DNA of 64,000 nucleotides. It comes from Candidatus Calescibacterium sp. Its GTDB lineage: Bacteria; DRYD01. A model generated the notes under the pieces. It did not search any database. It was given only the letters and a program-made list of their open reading frames with translations, and had not been told where the DNA came from. Shown piece after piece: positions 9,883-20,450 of this stretch. Positions within the stretch are counted from its first letter, which is position 1, and every line of letters starts with the position of its first letter. The translations under genes and the position numbers were made by a program. The DNA is taken from assembly GCA_025059235.1 (NCBI GenBank), contig JANXCV010000001.1, positions 389,441 to 453,440 of the forward strand, given 5' to 3'.

Positions 9883-12771
9883 ATGTTTGCTTCAAGAGAA
9901 GAAATAAACAATAAACTCAAGGAATATAAGGAACAGCTAGAAAATGGTAACCTAGATTATAACAATATAAACGAAATACTTAATTTTCTCTGTAAATACG
10001 GATACCTAGCTGAACTTAGGGATAGCATTATCCTTTACATCAACAAATTCATCGAGGATAAACCTAGCATAGCAGTAATCGAATATCAAAAGGCATTATC
10101 TATTTTCCCGGAAGACGACGAAATATTCGAAAAATTTATAAATTTCCTAAACACGATAAACCTATCACAAATAGAAAGAAGTATCTATATAAAGACATAC
10201 ATAAAAGTCCTAGCAGCCATAGGTAAATTTGGAAAAGCAATAAACATAATTACAGACATAATAAACTCAAACCCTGATGATATAGATAACATAATCTTAG
10301 CAGCAAATATATACGAAACAGAAGGACATATAGATAAAGCAGTAAGCTTCTATCTACAAGCAATAGAAAAAATCCCAAACATAGACGAAAAAATAAAACT
10401 AAGAGAACAAATAAGCGTAATAGACCCAGCAAATAGAGATAACATACTAGAACTGGTAGAGTTATATGCTTATAAGAAAGAATTTGAACTAGCTTCAAAA
10501 GTCCTAAGAAGTTTACTAAGATATAACCAAAATGACCCAGAAGTACTATACAAAATAGCAGAAATAGACAACTTGAAAGGCAATTATAAGGGAGCAACAA
10601 TAGCAATAAAAAAAGCCATAGAAATAGATCCACTCAACCCTAAATACAGATTTCTACTAGGATTAATACACTTCCAATCAGCAAACAAAGTAGAAGCAGA
10701 AAAAATTCTAGATCAAGTAATACCAGAATTAAAAGAAAAAAATCTAATCAAAGAACTAAAAGAAGCAATCCAAACACTTGTAATCATAAAAGAATCATAC
10801 AAAGAAAAATACAACGAAATCCTTCAATTCATTCAACAAGAAGAACAAAAGATAGAAACATCGACTATACAAACACAAGAAACCAAACAAAAAACTATAG
10901 AAGAACATCTAAACATACAAGAAGAAAGGATAGAAGAAAAAATCTATGAAAAACAACTACAGGAATCCAGCAAGCAACCGAAATCAAAAAGCGAAACATA
11001 TCAGGAAATTCCGGATAAACAAAAAGAAGAAATAAAATCTACTAGACTAGAAAATAGAGAAACACTGCCACCAACTGTCAAGAAAAGTACAGGAGTATTT
11101 ATTAGAAAAGATACACAAGAAGAAACCTCCAAAAAAACCCTACTGACCAGGAAAGAAAATATTCTCATAAAAGAAAGTACATTGGGAACCAGGCAACAAC
11201 CTCTTCTAAAAAAGGAAATCTTACAACCAAAAACCCCAGAAAAACCTACCCTAATCAAACAAGATAAACCCTTACTGACAAAAAACATTTCAGAAAAGCA
11301 AATACTAGAAAAGGTAGAGTTCACCACCAGCAAACCAACAAAAGAGAATCAAGAAATATCAGAAAAACAACAAGAAGAAATCAAATCAACAGTCATACTA
11401 ACAAAAGAAAGTATATTCAAAGAAATAGAAGAAAAGGAAAAAACAATAGAAAAAACTCACCAAGAAGAGAATTACATAGAGGTAACCATAGATACCCAAT
11501 CAAATATAGAAGAAATAAAAAACATAGAATTAGAAATGTATGAAAATACCTTGCTCCATATACTTTCAAACTTCAATTCCATCGAGACAGTCATAACAAG
11601 TTCTATACAACTAATTAACAACATTTCACAGATAACAGCCAACAAATTTAGATTACTAATATGGATATATCGCTTGCTTGTAATAGCAAACGCCTATAAC
11701 TTATCCCTTATCAGACAAAAACTTATAGAAGCAGTAAAGAGATTAGGATACGAAAAATTCTTAGAATACATTTCTATTCCAACCTCACAAAAACAGGATC
11801 CCCTATCCGCACTAATAGAAGAAATATCCCTAGTAAAAGATTATGAAACATTAAAATACTCAGTAAAAGAAATAGTAAGATATACAGTAAACAACAACTA
11901 TTTTAACAACTTCATAAGAATATACAAGATACTTACGGAAAAATATCCCGAAAAAGTAGAAGACATAGATAGAATATATATAGATGTTTTAAACGAAGAA
12001 AAGAACCCCGATTTTGTCTATATCTTCCTAAATATCTCTCAAATGAATAACCTGGAACTAATAAACCTAGATAACATAGAATTGATCCTAAACAAACCAG
12101 ACTATATATCTATATTTGAAAAAATGACTACTAAAAATAAATCCTCTCTAGTTATAAAATCAATAATCGAAGAAAGGATAGATATAGCAGAAAAATTGAT
12201 AAAGAAAACACAAGATCTATTAAACCTACCATTAGAAATGTACAATTCATTCCAAAAGAAGATCAATATAAACCCAAGTACTATAGAAGATATAAATGTA
12301 CGGATTATTTTACTACCTTTCTCAAATCAAGACACATACTACGAATATATGAAAGCTCTGGATAATCCAAAATTGAATAAGGACCTTTTCGTAATCTCTT
12401 ACTTTCTTGCCTCAAATTATCCTTGCCTCATTTTTATTAAATTTGAAGATATAAAAGATAACCTAATCAGCACAATCCACAAACTCGTAAACCTACCCTT
12501 AAGCAAGCATAAAAGTGACCTCTTGCAAATATTAAGCCTTATATCCAATAATGAAGATCAGAATAAAATAAACGATTACATAGATAACCTCTTAGAAGAA
12601 CATCAAGATTCTAATATACAGTTTATGTTAAGCTTAGTTCAGTGCTGGTACAATAAAAAAGTTAACTTAGAACTAACCGAAAAAATAATAGAAAAACTGA
12701 AATTAATAGTAGATGAAATAAAGGAAAAAGAATTGATAGAATTTTACAACTATATAACCAACAATGGATGA
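9883..12771 (+). CDS. Large TPR-repeat protein with central low-complexity K/E/Q/T linker
   Basis: TPR-like helical repeats in N-terminal third (e.g. DPEVLYKIAEIDNLKGNYKGATIAIKKAIEIDPLNPKYRFLLGLIHFQ); residues ~320-540 low complexity; helical C-terminus. Confidence 0.85.
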   Translation: MFASREEINNKLKEYKEQLENGNLDYNNINEILNFLCKYGYLAELRDSIILYINKFIEDKPSIAVIEYQKALSIFPEDDEIFEKFINFLNTINLSQIERSIYIKTYIKVLAAIGKFGKAINIITDIINSNPDDIDNIILAANIYETEGHIDKAVSFYLQAIEKIPNIDEKIKLREQISVIDPANRDNILELVELYAYKKEFELASKVLRSLLRYNQNDPEVLYKIAEIDNLKGNYKGATIAIKKAIEIDPLNPKYRFLLGLIHFQSANKVEAEKILDQVIPELKEKNLIKELKEAIQTLVIIKESYKEKYNEILQFIQQEEQKIETSTIQTQETKQKTIEEHLNIQEERIEEKIYEKQLQESSKQPKSKSETYQEIPDKQKEEIKSTRLENRETLPPTVKKSTGVFIRKDTQEETSKKTLLTRKENILIKESTLGTRQQPLLKKEILQPKTPEKPTLIKQDKPLLTKNISEKQILEKVEFTTSKPTKENQEISEKQQEEIKSTVILTKESIFKEIEEKEKTIEKTHQEENYIEVTIDTQSNIEEIKNIELEMYENTLLHILSNFNSIETVITSSIQLINNISQITANKFRLLIWIYRLLVIANAYNLSLIRQKLIEAVKRLGYEKFLEYISIPTSQKQDPLSALIEEISLVKDYETLKYSVKEIVRYTVNNNYFNNFIRIYKILTEKYPEKVEDIDRIYIDVLNEEKNPDFVYIFLNISQMNNLELINLDNIELILNKPDYISIFEKMTTKNKSSLVIKSIIEERIDIAEKLIKKTQDLLNLPLEMYNSFQKKININPSTIEDINVRIILLPFSNQDTYYEYMKALDNPKLNKDLFVISYFLASNYPCLIFIKFEDIKDNLISTIHKLVNLPLSKHKSDLLQILSLISNNEDQNKINDYIDNLLEEHQDSNIQFMLSLVQCWYNKKVNLELTEKIIEKLKLIVDEIKEKELIEFYNYITNNG

Positions 12772-14365
12772 ATTTTGGAAAAATAAAATAGATACACTCA
12801 AGACAAGAATAGAAGATAAAGATATAGGATACATTTATGAAGTAGGGGTAAAAGATTTAGCATTCTACTACAGAACTTACTTCGACGATAACATCGTAAA
12901 AAATATAGTAGACGAAATAATTAACCTACTATCGTTAACAAATAACAGCCTATTACAACTATCCCTAATATACCTGGTCAGTGAAATAACTTTCATACAA
13001 ATCACAGAAACCGAAGAATATTACAAAGAAAAAATAAGATTAATCCTAACAGACCTAATTTCTAAAATTAACAAGATAAAGACAAGCGTAGATAAAGATT
13101 ATCCACTAGAATATAGGTTATACTCAACTATACCTAGAGCAGTAAGCCTATACCTTTCCGGAAACCTGAAAACCATGGAATCCACACTTACTGAACTTCA
13201 AAAGTCATTCCCAGAAAACCCAAGAGTAAATCTTCTATTGGGATTATCAAAATCAAAAACTTCTTCAACTATATACAAAGTAAATCTCATAGAGGTAATA
13301 AAAACCTCAGGAAATACCCTAGAAAAAGCAATAGCACAAGAGTTCGTAGGTGATATAAGCGAATTACTACAAAGCATAAGTTGGTACGAAGATAGCGAAA
13401 ATATATATTCCGAATGTGGCTTATATAGAGACCTAATAAGACTATACACCAAAAAAATAGAAAAACTAAAAGCTGATCAGACCAAAAAAATGCAACTAGC
13501 TATCGAATATATAAAAATATCTAACACCCTCCTTAAACTTAATCAAAAAGAAACAGCTAAAAAATATCTATTCGAAGCATTCAATATTCTTCTACAACTA
13601 AATAGTTATATAGAAATTTTGGATACAATAAGTAAAAATAACCTTTTAGAAACATTCTTCGAAAATATGAACGATTTCTACGAAATAATAACCAAAACAT
13701 TTGAAAAAAGGATTAGTATAGATCCGTATAACATAAACATCTATATAGAATACGCAAACTGGGTAGGCAAATTCAACAAGAAAGAAAAACAAGAAATTAT
13801 CCTAAAAAACGCTTACCAAATATCGTTAGAAAAAAGGTTAAACGATAAAATGTTAGTAATATCAAATCTGCTACTAGGTATAGAACCAGACAATACTGAA
13901 TATATTTCAATGCATATAGAATCATTAATTCAAAATAATCACCCCAAGCAGAAAATAGAAGAATTCCTCATAGAAAAACTAACTAAATTACAGCAAGCAA
14001 ACAAAAATCAAGAATACAACCTACTTGTCCAAAAATTCTCAGATATTATTCCTTGGGATAAAATCAAAAACATTCAAAAACAAAAAGTACTAGAACAACT
14101 AGATAGAGCTCAAACTAAAGAGGAAAAAATTTCAATCCTAAAAGACTGTATATCTAAATATCCAGATGATCATGAAATAGTACATTTATACATAATAAAT
14201 TCACCCAAGACTAAAACAAATCTCATAGAATTACACAAATTGATACTAAATTCAATCGATTGGTATAGAAAAAATCTGAAATATTTATCCCCACAAGAAA
14301 TTGAAACAATATACAACATACTACTAGAAAATCAAGATTTTGAAAGCATAAAGAAACTACTTTGA
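12764..14365 (+). CDS. Helical/TPR-like protein, 533 aa
   Basis: Overlaps the upstream TPR gene by 8 nt; helix-rich repeats throughout. Confidence 0.7.
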   Translation: MDEFWKNKIDTLKTRIEDKDIGYIYEVGVKDLAFYYRTYFDDNIVKNIVDEIINLLSLTNNSLLQLSLIYLVSEITFIQITETEEYYKEKIRLILTDLISKINKIKTSVDKDYPLEYRLYSTIPRAVSLYLSGNLKTMESTLTELQKSFPENPRVNLLLGLSKSKTSSTIYKVNLIEVIKTSGNTLEKAIAQEFVGDISELLQSISWYEDSENIYSECGLYRDLIRLYTKKIEKLKADQTKKMQLAIEYIKISNTLLKLNQKETAKKYLFEAFNILLQLNSYIEILDTISKNNLLETFFENMNDFYEIITKTFEKRISIDPYNINIYIEYANWVGKFNKKEKQEIILKNAYQISLEKRLNDKMLVISNLLLGIEPDNTEYISMHIESLIQNNHPKQKIEEFLIEKLTKLQQANKNQEYNLLVQKFSDIIPWDKIKNIQKQKVLEQLDRAQTKEEKISILKDCISKYPDDHEIVHLYIINSPKTKTNLIELHKLILNSIDWYRKNLKYLSPQEIETIYNILLENQDFESIKKLL

Positions 14366-14368
14366 ATT

Positions 14369-14944
14369 TTGAATAGTAAGATGAAAAAAATTTTAAAATT
14401 TTCTTTTGCTAATCTGGTATTTCTTTCGATAGTAATTTTATTCTTTCTCTTCGATATAGAAAAGGATGAAAAAGAGATAGACTCCCCAAATAAAGAACCA
14501 GTAAAGCTAATCGAAGTACTTGATGGAGATACCCTAAAGGTCAAATCGTACAAAAATAACCAAGTATTCAAAGTCAGACTGATAGGAATAGACACTCCAG
14601 AATCAAACCTCAATCCAAAACTAAAAAGAGAACTGCAAAAAAGCACAAAAACAGAAAAAGAAATAATAAAAATGGGAATAATAAGTAAACAATTCACTCA
14701 AAAAATGGTAGAATCATCAAGATTTCTCTATTTGGAATATGACATCCAGCTATACGATAAATATAATCGAAAATTGGCTTACGTATACTTGGAAAACGGG
14801 AAAATGTTAAACTATCTACTAGTTAGAGAAGGTTACGCAAAAGTATACACCTTCCCACCAAACGTAAAGTATCAAGAAAAATTCTTAGAAGCTCAAAAAC
14901 TCGCCCAAAAAGAAAAAAAAGGTCTATGGAAAGGAAGTGAATAA
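14369..14944 (+). CDS. Membrane-anchored thermonuclease (SNase) family protein
   Basis: N-terminal TM segment, then VKLIEVLDGDTLKV...VRLIGIDTPES...YDKYNRKLAYVYLENG...EGYAKVYTF. Confidence 0.9.
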   Translation: MNSKMKKILKFSFANLVFLSIVILFFLFDIEKDEKEIDSPNKEPVKLIEVLDGDTLKVKSYKNNQVFKVRLIGIDTPESNLNPKLKRELQKSTKTEKEIIKMGIISKQFTQKMVESSRFLYLEYDIQLYDKYNRKLAYVYLENGKMLNYLLVREGYAKVYTFPPNVKYQEKFLEAQKLAQKEKKGLWKGSE

Positions 14945-16979
14945 AGTGAGATTCTCACTTAACCTAGAAAATAAAACCCTTGAATTTGAGGTAAATACAT
15001 TAGCAAGACAAGCAGCAAGTAGTGTAATAGTAAAAAGTGGAACCTGTTGGGTACTAGCAACAGTAACCTTTTCAGAAACCCCAAGAGAAGATATAGACTT
15101 CACCCCTCTTACCGTCGACTATATGGAAAGAATGTATGCCATCGGAAAAATACCAGGAGGATTTATCAAAAAAGAAGGTAAACCAACCGATCAAGAAATC
15201 ATTAAAGCTAGATTGATAGATAGGACAATAAGACCATTGATAGCCGACTTTTATCACGATATAAACGTTTTCGTACAAGTATTCTCAGCAGATCCAAACG
15301 AAAACCCAGAAATACTGGGACTAATAGGAACTTCGTTAGCTTTGAATATAAGTCCGATCCCAATCGTCTGCCCAGTTAGCGCTACCATGTATAAAACAGA
15401 AAACTTTGAACTAGTACTTTCCTCAACCGAAAATAAAATAACAATGATAGAATTCAAAGGTAAACAAATCAACGAAGAAGAACTATTTACAGCAATAAAA
15501 AAATCTTTCGAGATAAACAAGAAAATTACAGAATTTCAGCACGAAATCATCCAAAAATTAAAACCAGAAAAATTACCAACCTCTACAATAAATATCCCAG
15601 AAAGTCTAGAAAAATTATACGTTGAATATTTCCTAGATACCACAAAGAAAGCCTTAAACGAAGGAGATAAAAAGCAAAGAAATAACCTACTAAATCAATT
15701 AACACTACAAAACCTAAAACAAAAAACGTTAGAAAACAATCAAATAACAGAAGATATGGATAAATATACCGATTTTCAATTCTCACTAGTAAAGAAAAAG
15801 TATCTAAAAAAACTTTTAAAGAATCAAATCTTCAATGAAAAAAAGAGAATAGATAATAGAAACTTCAATGAAATAAGACCTATAAACATTCAGACAGGTA
15901 TTTTGCCCTATCCACATGGAAGTGCATTATTCACTAGAGGACAAACACAAGTACTATCTGTAGTAACCTTGGGAACAAAAACAGATCAACAAATGATAGA
16001 AGGCTTAACACTAGATGAGGAATTCAAGAGATTTATGCACCACTACTACTTTCCTCCTTTCTCAGTTGGCGAAGCCAAGAGGGTAGGTCCCCCTTCAAGA
16101 AGGGAAATAGGGCACGGATATCTAGCAGAAAAAGCCCTAGAAGCAGTAATACCTTCAGAAGATACCTTCCCGTATACAATAAGAGTAGTCTCTGAAGTAT
16201 TGGAATCCAACGGTTCAACCTCGATGGCTTCTGTTTGCGGAGGTAGCTTAGCCCTTATGGATGCAGGAGTACCGATAGAAACTCACGTAGCAGGAATCTC
16301 AATCGGCCTACTTACACAAGATGATCAATACATACTACTTACGGATATACAGGGATTTGAAGATTTCTTCGGAGAAATGGATTTCAAAGTAGCAGGAACT
16401 AAAAACGGAATAACTGCAATACAAATGGATACTAAACTAGAAGGAATAACTTTCGATATACTACACGATGCACTGTACAGAGCAAAAGAGGCAAGGGAAC
16501 AAATACTTGAAATAATGTATTCACATATATCCCAACCTAAACCCCTATCACCCAGAGCACCTAGAGTCGTAATCCTACAAGTTGATCCCTCAAAAATACC
16601 AGATATTATAGGACCTCAAGGAAGAGTAATCAAAAAAATCATAGAACAAACAAATGTAAAAATAGATATTGAAGAAGACGGAAAAGTAATAATCTATTCA
16701 TCTGATGAAAAGAATGGAACAAAGGCAAAAGAAATGATAGAAAATATCACAAGCTTTCAAGAAGGGAAGGTCTACCTAGGGAAAATAACAAGAGTAGAGC
16801 CTTATGGTGTATTCGTCAAAATAGCAGAAGGAAAAATAGGGCTATTACATGTGTCTGAAGCAGACATGGGATATATTCCAGATGCACGAAAAATATTTAA
16901 AGTGGACGACGAAATCGTAGTAAAAATCCTGAAAATAGACGAATTCGGAAGGTTTACACTTACCAGAAAAGGCTTATAA
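14937..16979 (+). CDS. pnp: Polynucleotide phosphorylase
   Basis: RTIRPLI, duplicated RNase PH domains, KH (IPDIIGPQGRVIKKI) and S1 (GKVYLGKITRVEPYGVFVKI) domains; GTG start overlapping SNase. Confidence 0.97.
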   Translation: MNKVRFSLNLENKTLEFEVNTLARQAASSVIVKSGTCWVLATVTFSETPREDIDFTPLTVDYMERMYAIGKIPGGFIKKEGKPTDQEIIKARLIDRTIRPLIADFYHDINVFVQVFSADPNENPEILGLIGTSLALNISPIPIVCPVSATMYKTENFELVLSSTENKITMIEFKGKQINEEELFTAIKKSFEINKKITEFQHEIIQKLKPEKLPTSTINIPESLEKLYVEYFLDTTKKALNEGDKKQRNNLLNQLTLQNLKQKTLENNQITEDMDKYTDFQFSLVKKKYLKKLLKNQIFNEKKRIDNRNFNEIRPINIQTGILPYPHGSALFTRGQTQVLSVVTLGTKTDQQMIEGLTLDEEFKRFMHHYYFPPFSVGEAKRVGPPSRREIGHGYLAEKALEAVIPSEDTFPYTIRVVSEVLESNGSTSMASVCGGSLALMDAGVPIETHVAGISIGLLTQDDQYILLTDIQGFEDFFGEMDFKVAGTKNGITAIQMDTKLEGITFDILHDALYRAKEAREQILEIMYSHISQPKPLSPRAPRVVILQVDPSKIPDIIGPQGRVIKKIIEQTNVKIDIEEDGKVIIYSSDEKNGTKAKEMIENITSFQEGKVYLGKITRVEPYGVFVKIAEGKIGLLHVSEADMGYIPDARKIFKVDDEIVVKILKIDEFGRFTLTRKGL

Positions 16980-16986
16980 CAAGACC

Positions 16987-17949
16987 TCAACGTAGGTTCT
17001 TTTCTACCAACAACATCACTTTTGACTCTATATCTTCATCATCCTCACAGACATAATCTATATTATTGTCCTTACAAAATCCTTCTATCTTAGGATCTAT
17101 CGAGATCCCTATTACTTTTTTATCCCTCAGTAGAGCAAATATTATTCCATGCAATCTATTGGAAATTATCAACTTGGAGCTTTGTATTATCGATAGAGCG
17201 TTATAGATTTCACCATCACCGGGATATTCAACATCGAAAATATCACTAAAATCCTCTAAATCTTTCTGTTGAAAAACCATAACTTTGACTCTATATATCT
17301 TTTCAAGCTCCTTTACAAGGCTAATTATGTTTCTTACTTTAGGGAATTTTCTGATGATAAAAAGTAGATCATATTTTTCTTCAACGTTTATGGTGTTTTT
17401 GAAAATAGAAGATGATATAGGAGAGATGACAAAATCTTCTTTTAATAAGTATTTTCCTGCAAATTGTGGATAATTCTGATTAAGAAAATCAAGGGAATTC
17501 CTATCCCTAACAGATACATAATCTACCCATTCTAAAACTTTATGAAAAAGGAATCTACTTATTTTCGTGTTTAACGGTCCTATACTATTTCTCTCTATGA
17601 TAATCTTTTTTCTTTTTAATTTTGCCATAAGGGCTAATGAAAAGTAGTATAGAAAGCTTCTGATAGAAGTTTTATCTTGAAATAATCCTCCTCCACAGAA
17701 TACTAAAGCTTCCGAATAATGTATAGCTTCAGAAATCTGTTTTAAGTTCCATCTATTATACAGCGCTACATTTCTATCTAAGCTAAATCTTCTCAACATT
17801 TTCTCAATATATGAATTATCATTTACCAAGATCCTTACATATATATTATACGCATTGATATACTCTTCCAAAGCAGCAATAAGTATAGCATCATCACCAA
17901 TGTTACCAAAACCATAATATCCAATAATACATATTTCTTTGAAGTTCAT
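16987..17949 (-). CDS. csaB: Polysaccharide pyruvyl transferase CsaB-like
   Basis: IIGYYGFGNIGDDAIL, CGGGLFQD, SNRLHGIIFALLR. Confidence 0.88.
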   Translation of the reverse strand: MNFKEICIIGYYGFGNIGDDAILIAALEEYINAYNIYVRILVNDNSYIEKMLRRFSLDRNVALYNRWNLKQISEAIHYSEALVFCGGGLFQDKTSIRSFLYYFSLALMAKLKRKKIIIERNSIGPLNTKISRFLFHKVLEWVDYVSVRDRNSLDFLNQNYPQFAGKYLLKEDFVISPISSSIFKNTINVEEKYDLLFIIRKFPKVRNIISLVKELEKIYRVKVMVFQQKDLEDFSDIFDVEYPGDGEIYNALSIIQSSKLIISNRLHGIIFALLRDKKVIGISIDPKIEGFCKDNNIDYVCEDDEDIESKVMLLVEKNLR

Positions 17950-19088
17950 GTGTTTTCAAAAGGTATGATTAATGTCACCTTTGTATACTCATTTTTTTTA
18001 CTTTCTATTTTAATATTCCAATTCATACTTCTTACTATTTTGTAAACGATATACATTCCTAGGCCTATGCCAGATTTTTCAGAGAAAGTCTTAAAAATCT
18101 GACCGATTTGAGAAAGTTCTTTTTTGCTCATCCCTATTCCGTTATCCTCTATGGTTATCAATATTGCATTAATAGATGACTCGAAAAAAGCCTTAAATTT
18201 CACCCTTTTTTCTTCTTTGGATTCATCTCTAAATCTGATGGCATTATCAAGCAAATTATATACACATAGTTCCAACTTTGAAGGATCTGTATATAGGTCA
18301 GGTATGTTAGGTTGAACATAATATTCAAAAGCTATATCGGGATATTCATTCAATATCTTTTGGGAATATTTAGTTATCAAGTCCGTTAAAAAATTATATA
18401 AATTAGTCTTCTGGAATACAAAATTCCCAAGATTATTTGAAAGGTTAAAACTCAATAGAATTTTTATGCCGTTAGAAACTTGATTATCGATTATTTCTAT
18501 AAACCTATATATTAAATCGTAATCTCGGTATTTACCTAAAATTAGTGTTTCTGTAAACCCCTTTACAGTAGAAAAGACTTTATTAGCTACTTGTAGGAGA
18601 ACCATATATTTTTTATTTACATCCTCGGTTTCTCTATCCACTGAATTTCCAAGAATATCGATAATATTAACATCAAATAAAACCATATATAGTTCATTGA
18701 CTTTTGATAACTTAGATGAAAATATCCTAAATATAAGGACATTGGATAGGATTTGATTTTGAAAATTAAGAGGTATGCTTATGGATGATAGATGAGTGAT
18801 TTTATATCCTATGTTTTCCAGTAAGGATACTAGACTAAATATTTTGGGATTATTTGTGATTGTTTTGAGAGCTTTTATTGTTTGTTGACCAAAAACCGTA
18901 TCCAAAAACCTTTCAGGCTTTTGAACAAAACTATCTATTCTATTTTTCAATTCTTTGTTTTTGGATATATCTGTGTTTTGTAGGATTACCAGAAAATATT
19001 GGTTACTAGCGACTATTTCTTGTTTTTTGTTAATTACAAAGGCTGGAATATCTATTATATCTACGATATATTTTATTGTGTCTTTCAC
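17946..19088 (-). CDS. PAS-domain sensor histidine kinase homologue with degenerate H-box
   Basis: HATPase_c N-box (YNLLDNAIRFRD), G1 (EDNGIGMS) and G2 (SGIGLGMYIVYKIV) present; DHp region LLQVANKVFSTVKGFTETL lacks His. Confidence 0.85.
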   Translation of the reverse strand: MKDTIKYIVDIIDIPAFVINKKQEIVASNQYFLVILQNTDISKNKELKNRIDSFVQKPERFLDTVFGQQTIKALKTITNNPKIFSLVSLLENIGYKITHLSSISIPLNFQNQILSNVLIFRIFSSKLSKVNELYMVLFDVNIIDILGNSVDRETEDVNKKYMVLLQVANKVFSTVKGFTETLILGKYRDYDLIYRFIEIIDNQVSNGIKILLSFNLSNNLGNFVFQKTNLYNFLTDLITKYSQKILNEYPDIAFEYYVQPNIPDLYTDPSKLELCVYNLLDNAIRFRDESKEEKRVKFKAFFESSINAILITIEDNGIGMSKKELSQIGQIFKTFSEKSGIGLGMYIVYKIVRSMNWNIKIESKKNEYTKVTLIIPFENT

Positions 19089-19090
19089 AA

Positions 19091-19780
19091 TTATTCTTCT
19101 ATGACGAATTTATATCCTACACCGTGTACAGTTCGGATATATACTGGGCTATCTGGGTTGTCTTCTACTTTCTGTCTTAGCCTTCTTATATGAACGTCAA
19201 CAGTTCTTGTATCTCCTAGATAATCATATCCCCATATTTGCTCCAGCAGGTATTGTCTGGAAAAAACTCTACCAGGGTTGGTAAGAAATAGCTTCAATAA
19301 ATCAAACTCTTTTGGTTTCAATTCAAGCAGAGTATTATCCTTATATATTTCTCTTGTTATACTATTGATTCTAAATGGTCCTATTGATATTTCATTGGCT
19401 TCATTGGGGTTCATGCGTGATCTTTTAAGGATAGCTTTTATTCTTGCTATTAATTCTCTCGGGCTAAAAGGTTTGGTTATATAGTCATCTGCTCCCAGTT
19501 CAAAACCTAATATTTTATCTACTTCTTCACCTTTAGCAGTCAACATTATTATCGGTACTTTACTTTCTTTTCTTATTGCTTTACAAACCTCAAACCCTCC
19601 CATATCTGGAAGCATTAAATCCAGTATTATCAGATCAGGTTTCTCCTTACGATATATCTCTATTGCATCTTTACCTTTGTATGCTTCTAGTATTTTATAG
19701 CTCTCCTTTTTTAGGTGAAACTTTATCAATTCTACTATGTTTTTTTCGTCATCTACAATCAGTATTTTTGCCTCAGACAT
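19091..19780 (-). CDS. OmpR/PhoB-family response regulator
   Basis: Receiver (VDDE, LILDLMLPDMGG, TAK, KPF) plus winged helix (LLELKPKEFDLLKLFLTNPGRVFSRQYLLEQIWGYDYLGDTRTVDVHIRRLRQK). Confidence 0.96.
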   Translation of the reverse strand: MSEAKILIVDDEKNIVELIKFHLKKESYKILEAYKGKDAIEIYRKEKPDLIILDLMLPDMGGFEVCKAIRKESKVPIIMLTAKGEEVDKILGFELGADDYITKPFSPRELIARIKAILKRSRMNPNEANEISIGPFRINSITREIYKDNTLLELKPKEFDLLKLFLTNPGRVFSRQYLLEQIWGYDYLGDTRTVDVHIRRLRQKVEDNPDSPVYIRTVHGVGYKFVIEE

Positions 19781-19796
19781 ATACTACACCCCCTAG

Positions 19797-20450
19797 TTAT
19801 TTTATCTTACTTTTGTAAGATTCGACTATTTGTTTAACCAAATACTTATCCTTTATCCTATTATCCAACGTGTTATAATAGATGTTTAAATGCTTGAAAT
19901 ATTCTTTTGCTTTTTCATAATTGTTCAGACTTAGTTGAATATCTATGGATTTAGCAAAATAGTTAGCTATGACTAGAATTATGCTATCATTAGTGTTTAA
20001 CTTTTTCTTAAATTCCTCGTACTTTTTTGTAGCTATTTTGTAGTCTACTCCATACATTTTCTGTAAGGTAGAAGCAAAATTTAAATAGTTAGAGGATTTT
20101 ATATTTAGGATATTATTTTTTTTATTGTTATCTTTTGTTTGTTCCAATGCTTTTACATTTACCTGATCGCTTTCTATAGATAATTTAATAACTATTTCCG
20201 ACAATCTGAAAAAGTTATCTTTATCCTTTAGCTGGTCTATGTATACATGATAAGCCAAGGTGTAATAAGTTATGGATTCGACATAACTTACTAGAGACTT
20301 AATGTAATCTTGCTTACTTGCATATTCTTGAGCATATTTGTATGAAATTTGTCCTCTACTCTCGTATTTTCTTGCGAGATTAATATCACAAAAACCAAAA
20401 AAAAATAAGAAAATAAAAAAAAGGATTATTCTATCTATCTTTAACTTCAT
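19797..20450 (-). CDS. Hypothetical exported helical protein (possible lipoprotein)
   Basis: Hydrophobic N-terminus IILFFIFLFFFGFCDIN followed by TPR-like helices; overlaps the upstream receiver gene by 20 nt. Confidence 0.6.
   Translation of the reverse strand: MKLKIDRIILFFIFLFFFGFCDINLARKYESRGQISYKYAQEYASKQDYIKSLVSYVESITYYTLAYHVYIDQLKDKDNFFRLSEIVIKLSIESDQVNVKALEQTKDNNKKNNILNIKSSNYLNFASTLQKMYGVDYKIATKKYEEFKKKLNTNDSIILVIANYFAKSIDIQLSLNNYEKAKEYFKHLNIYYNTLDNRIKDKYLVKQIVESYKSKIK

Noticed and set aside
10250-11333. Antisense ORFs rich in L/F/S opposite the TPR gene
   Set aside because: Compositional artefact of A-rich coding on the other strand.
10830-11530. Low-complexity K/E/Q/T segment as a DNA repeat or CRISPR-like array
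   Set aside because: Codons vary and there are no regularly spaced identical repeats; it is a protein linker.
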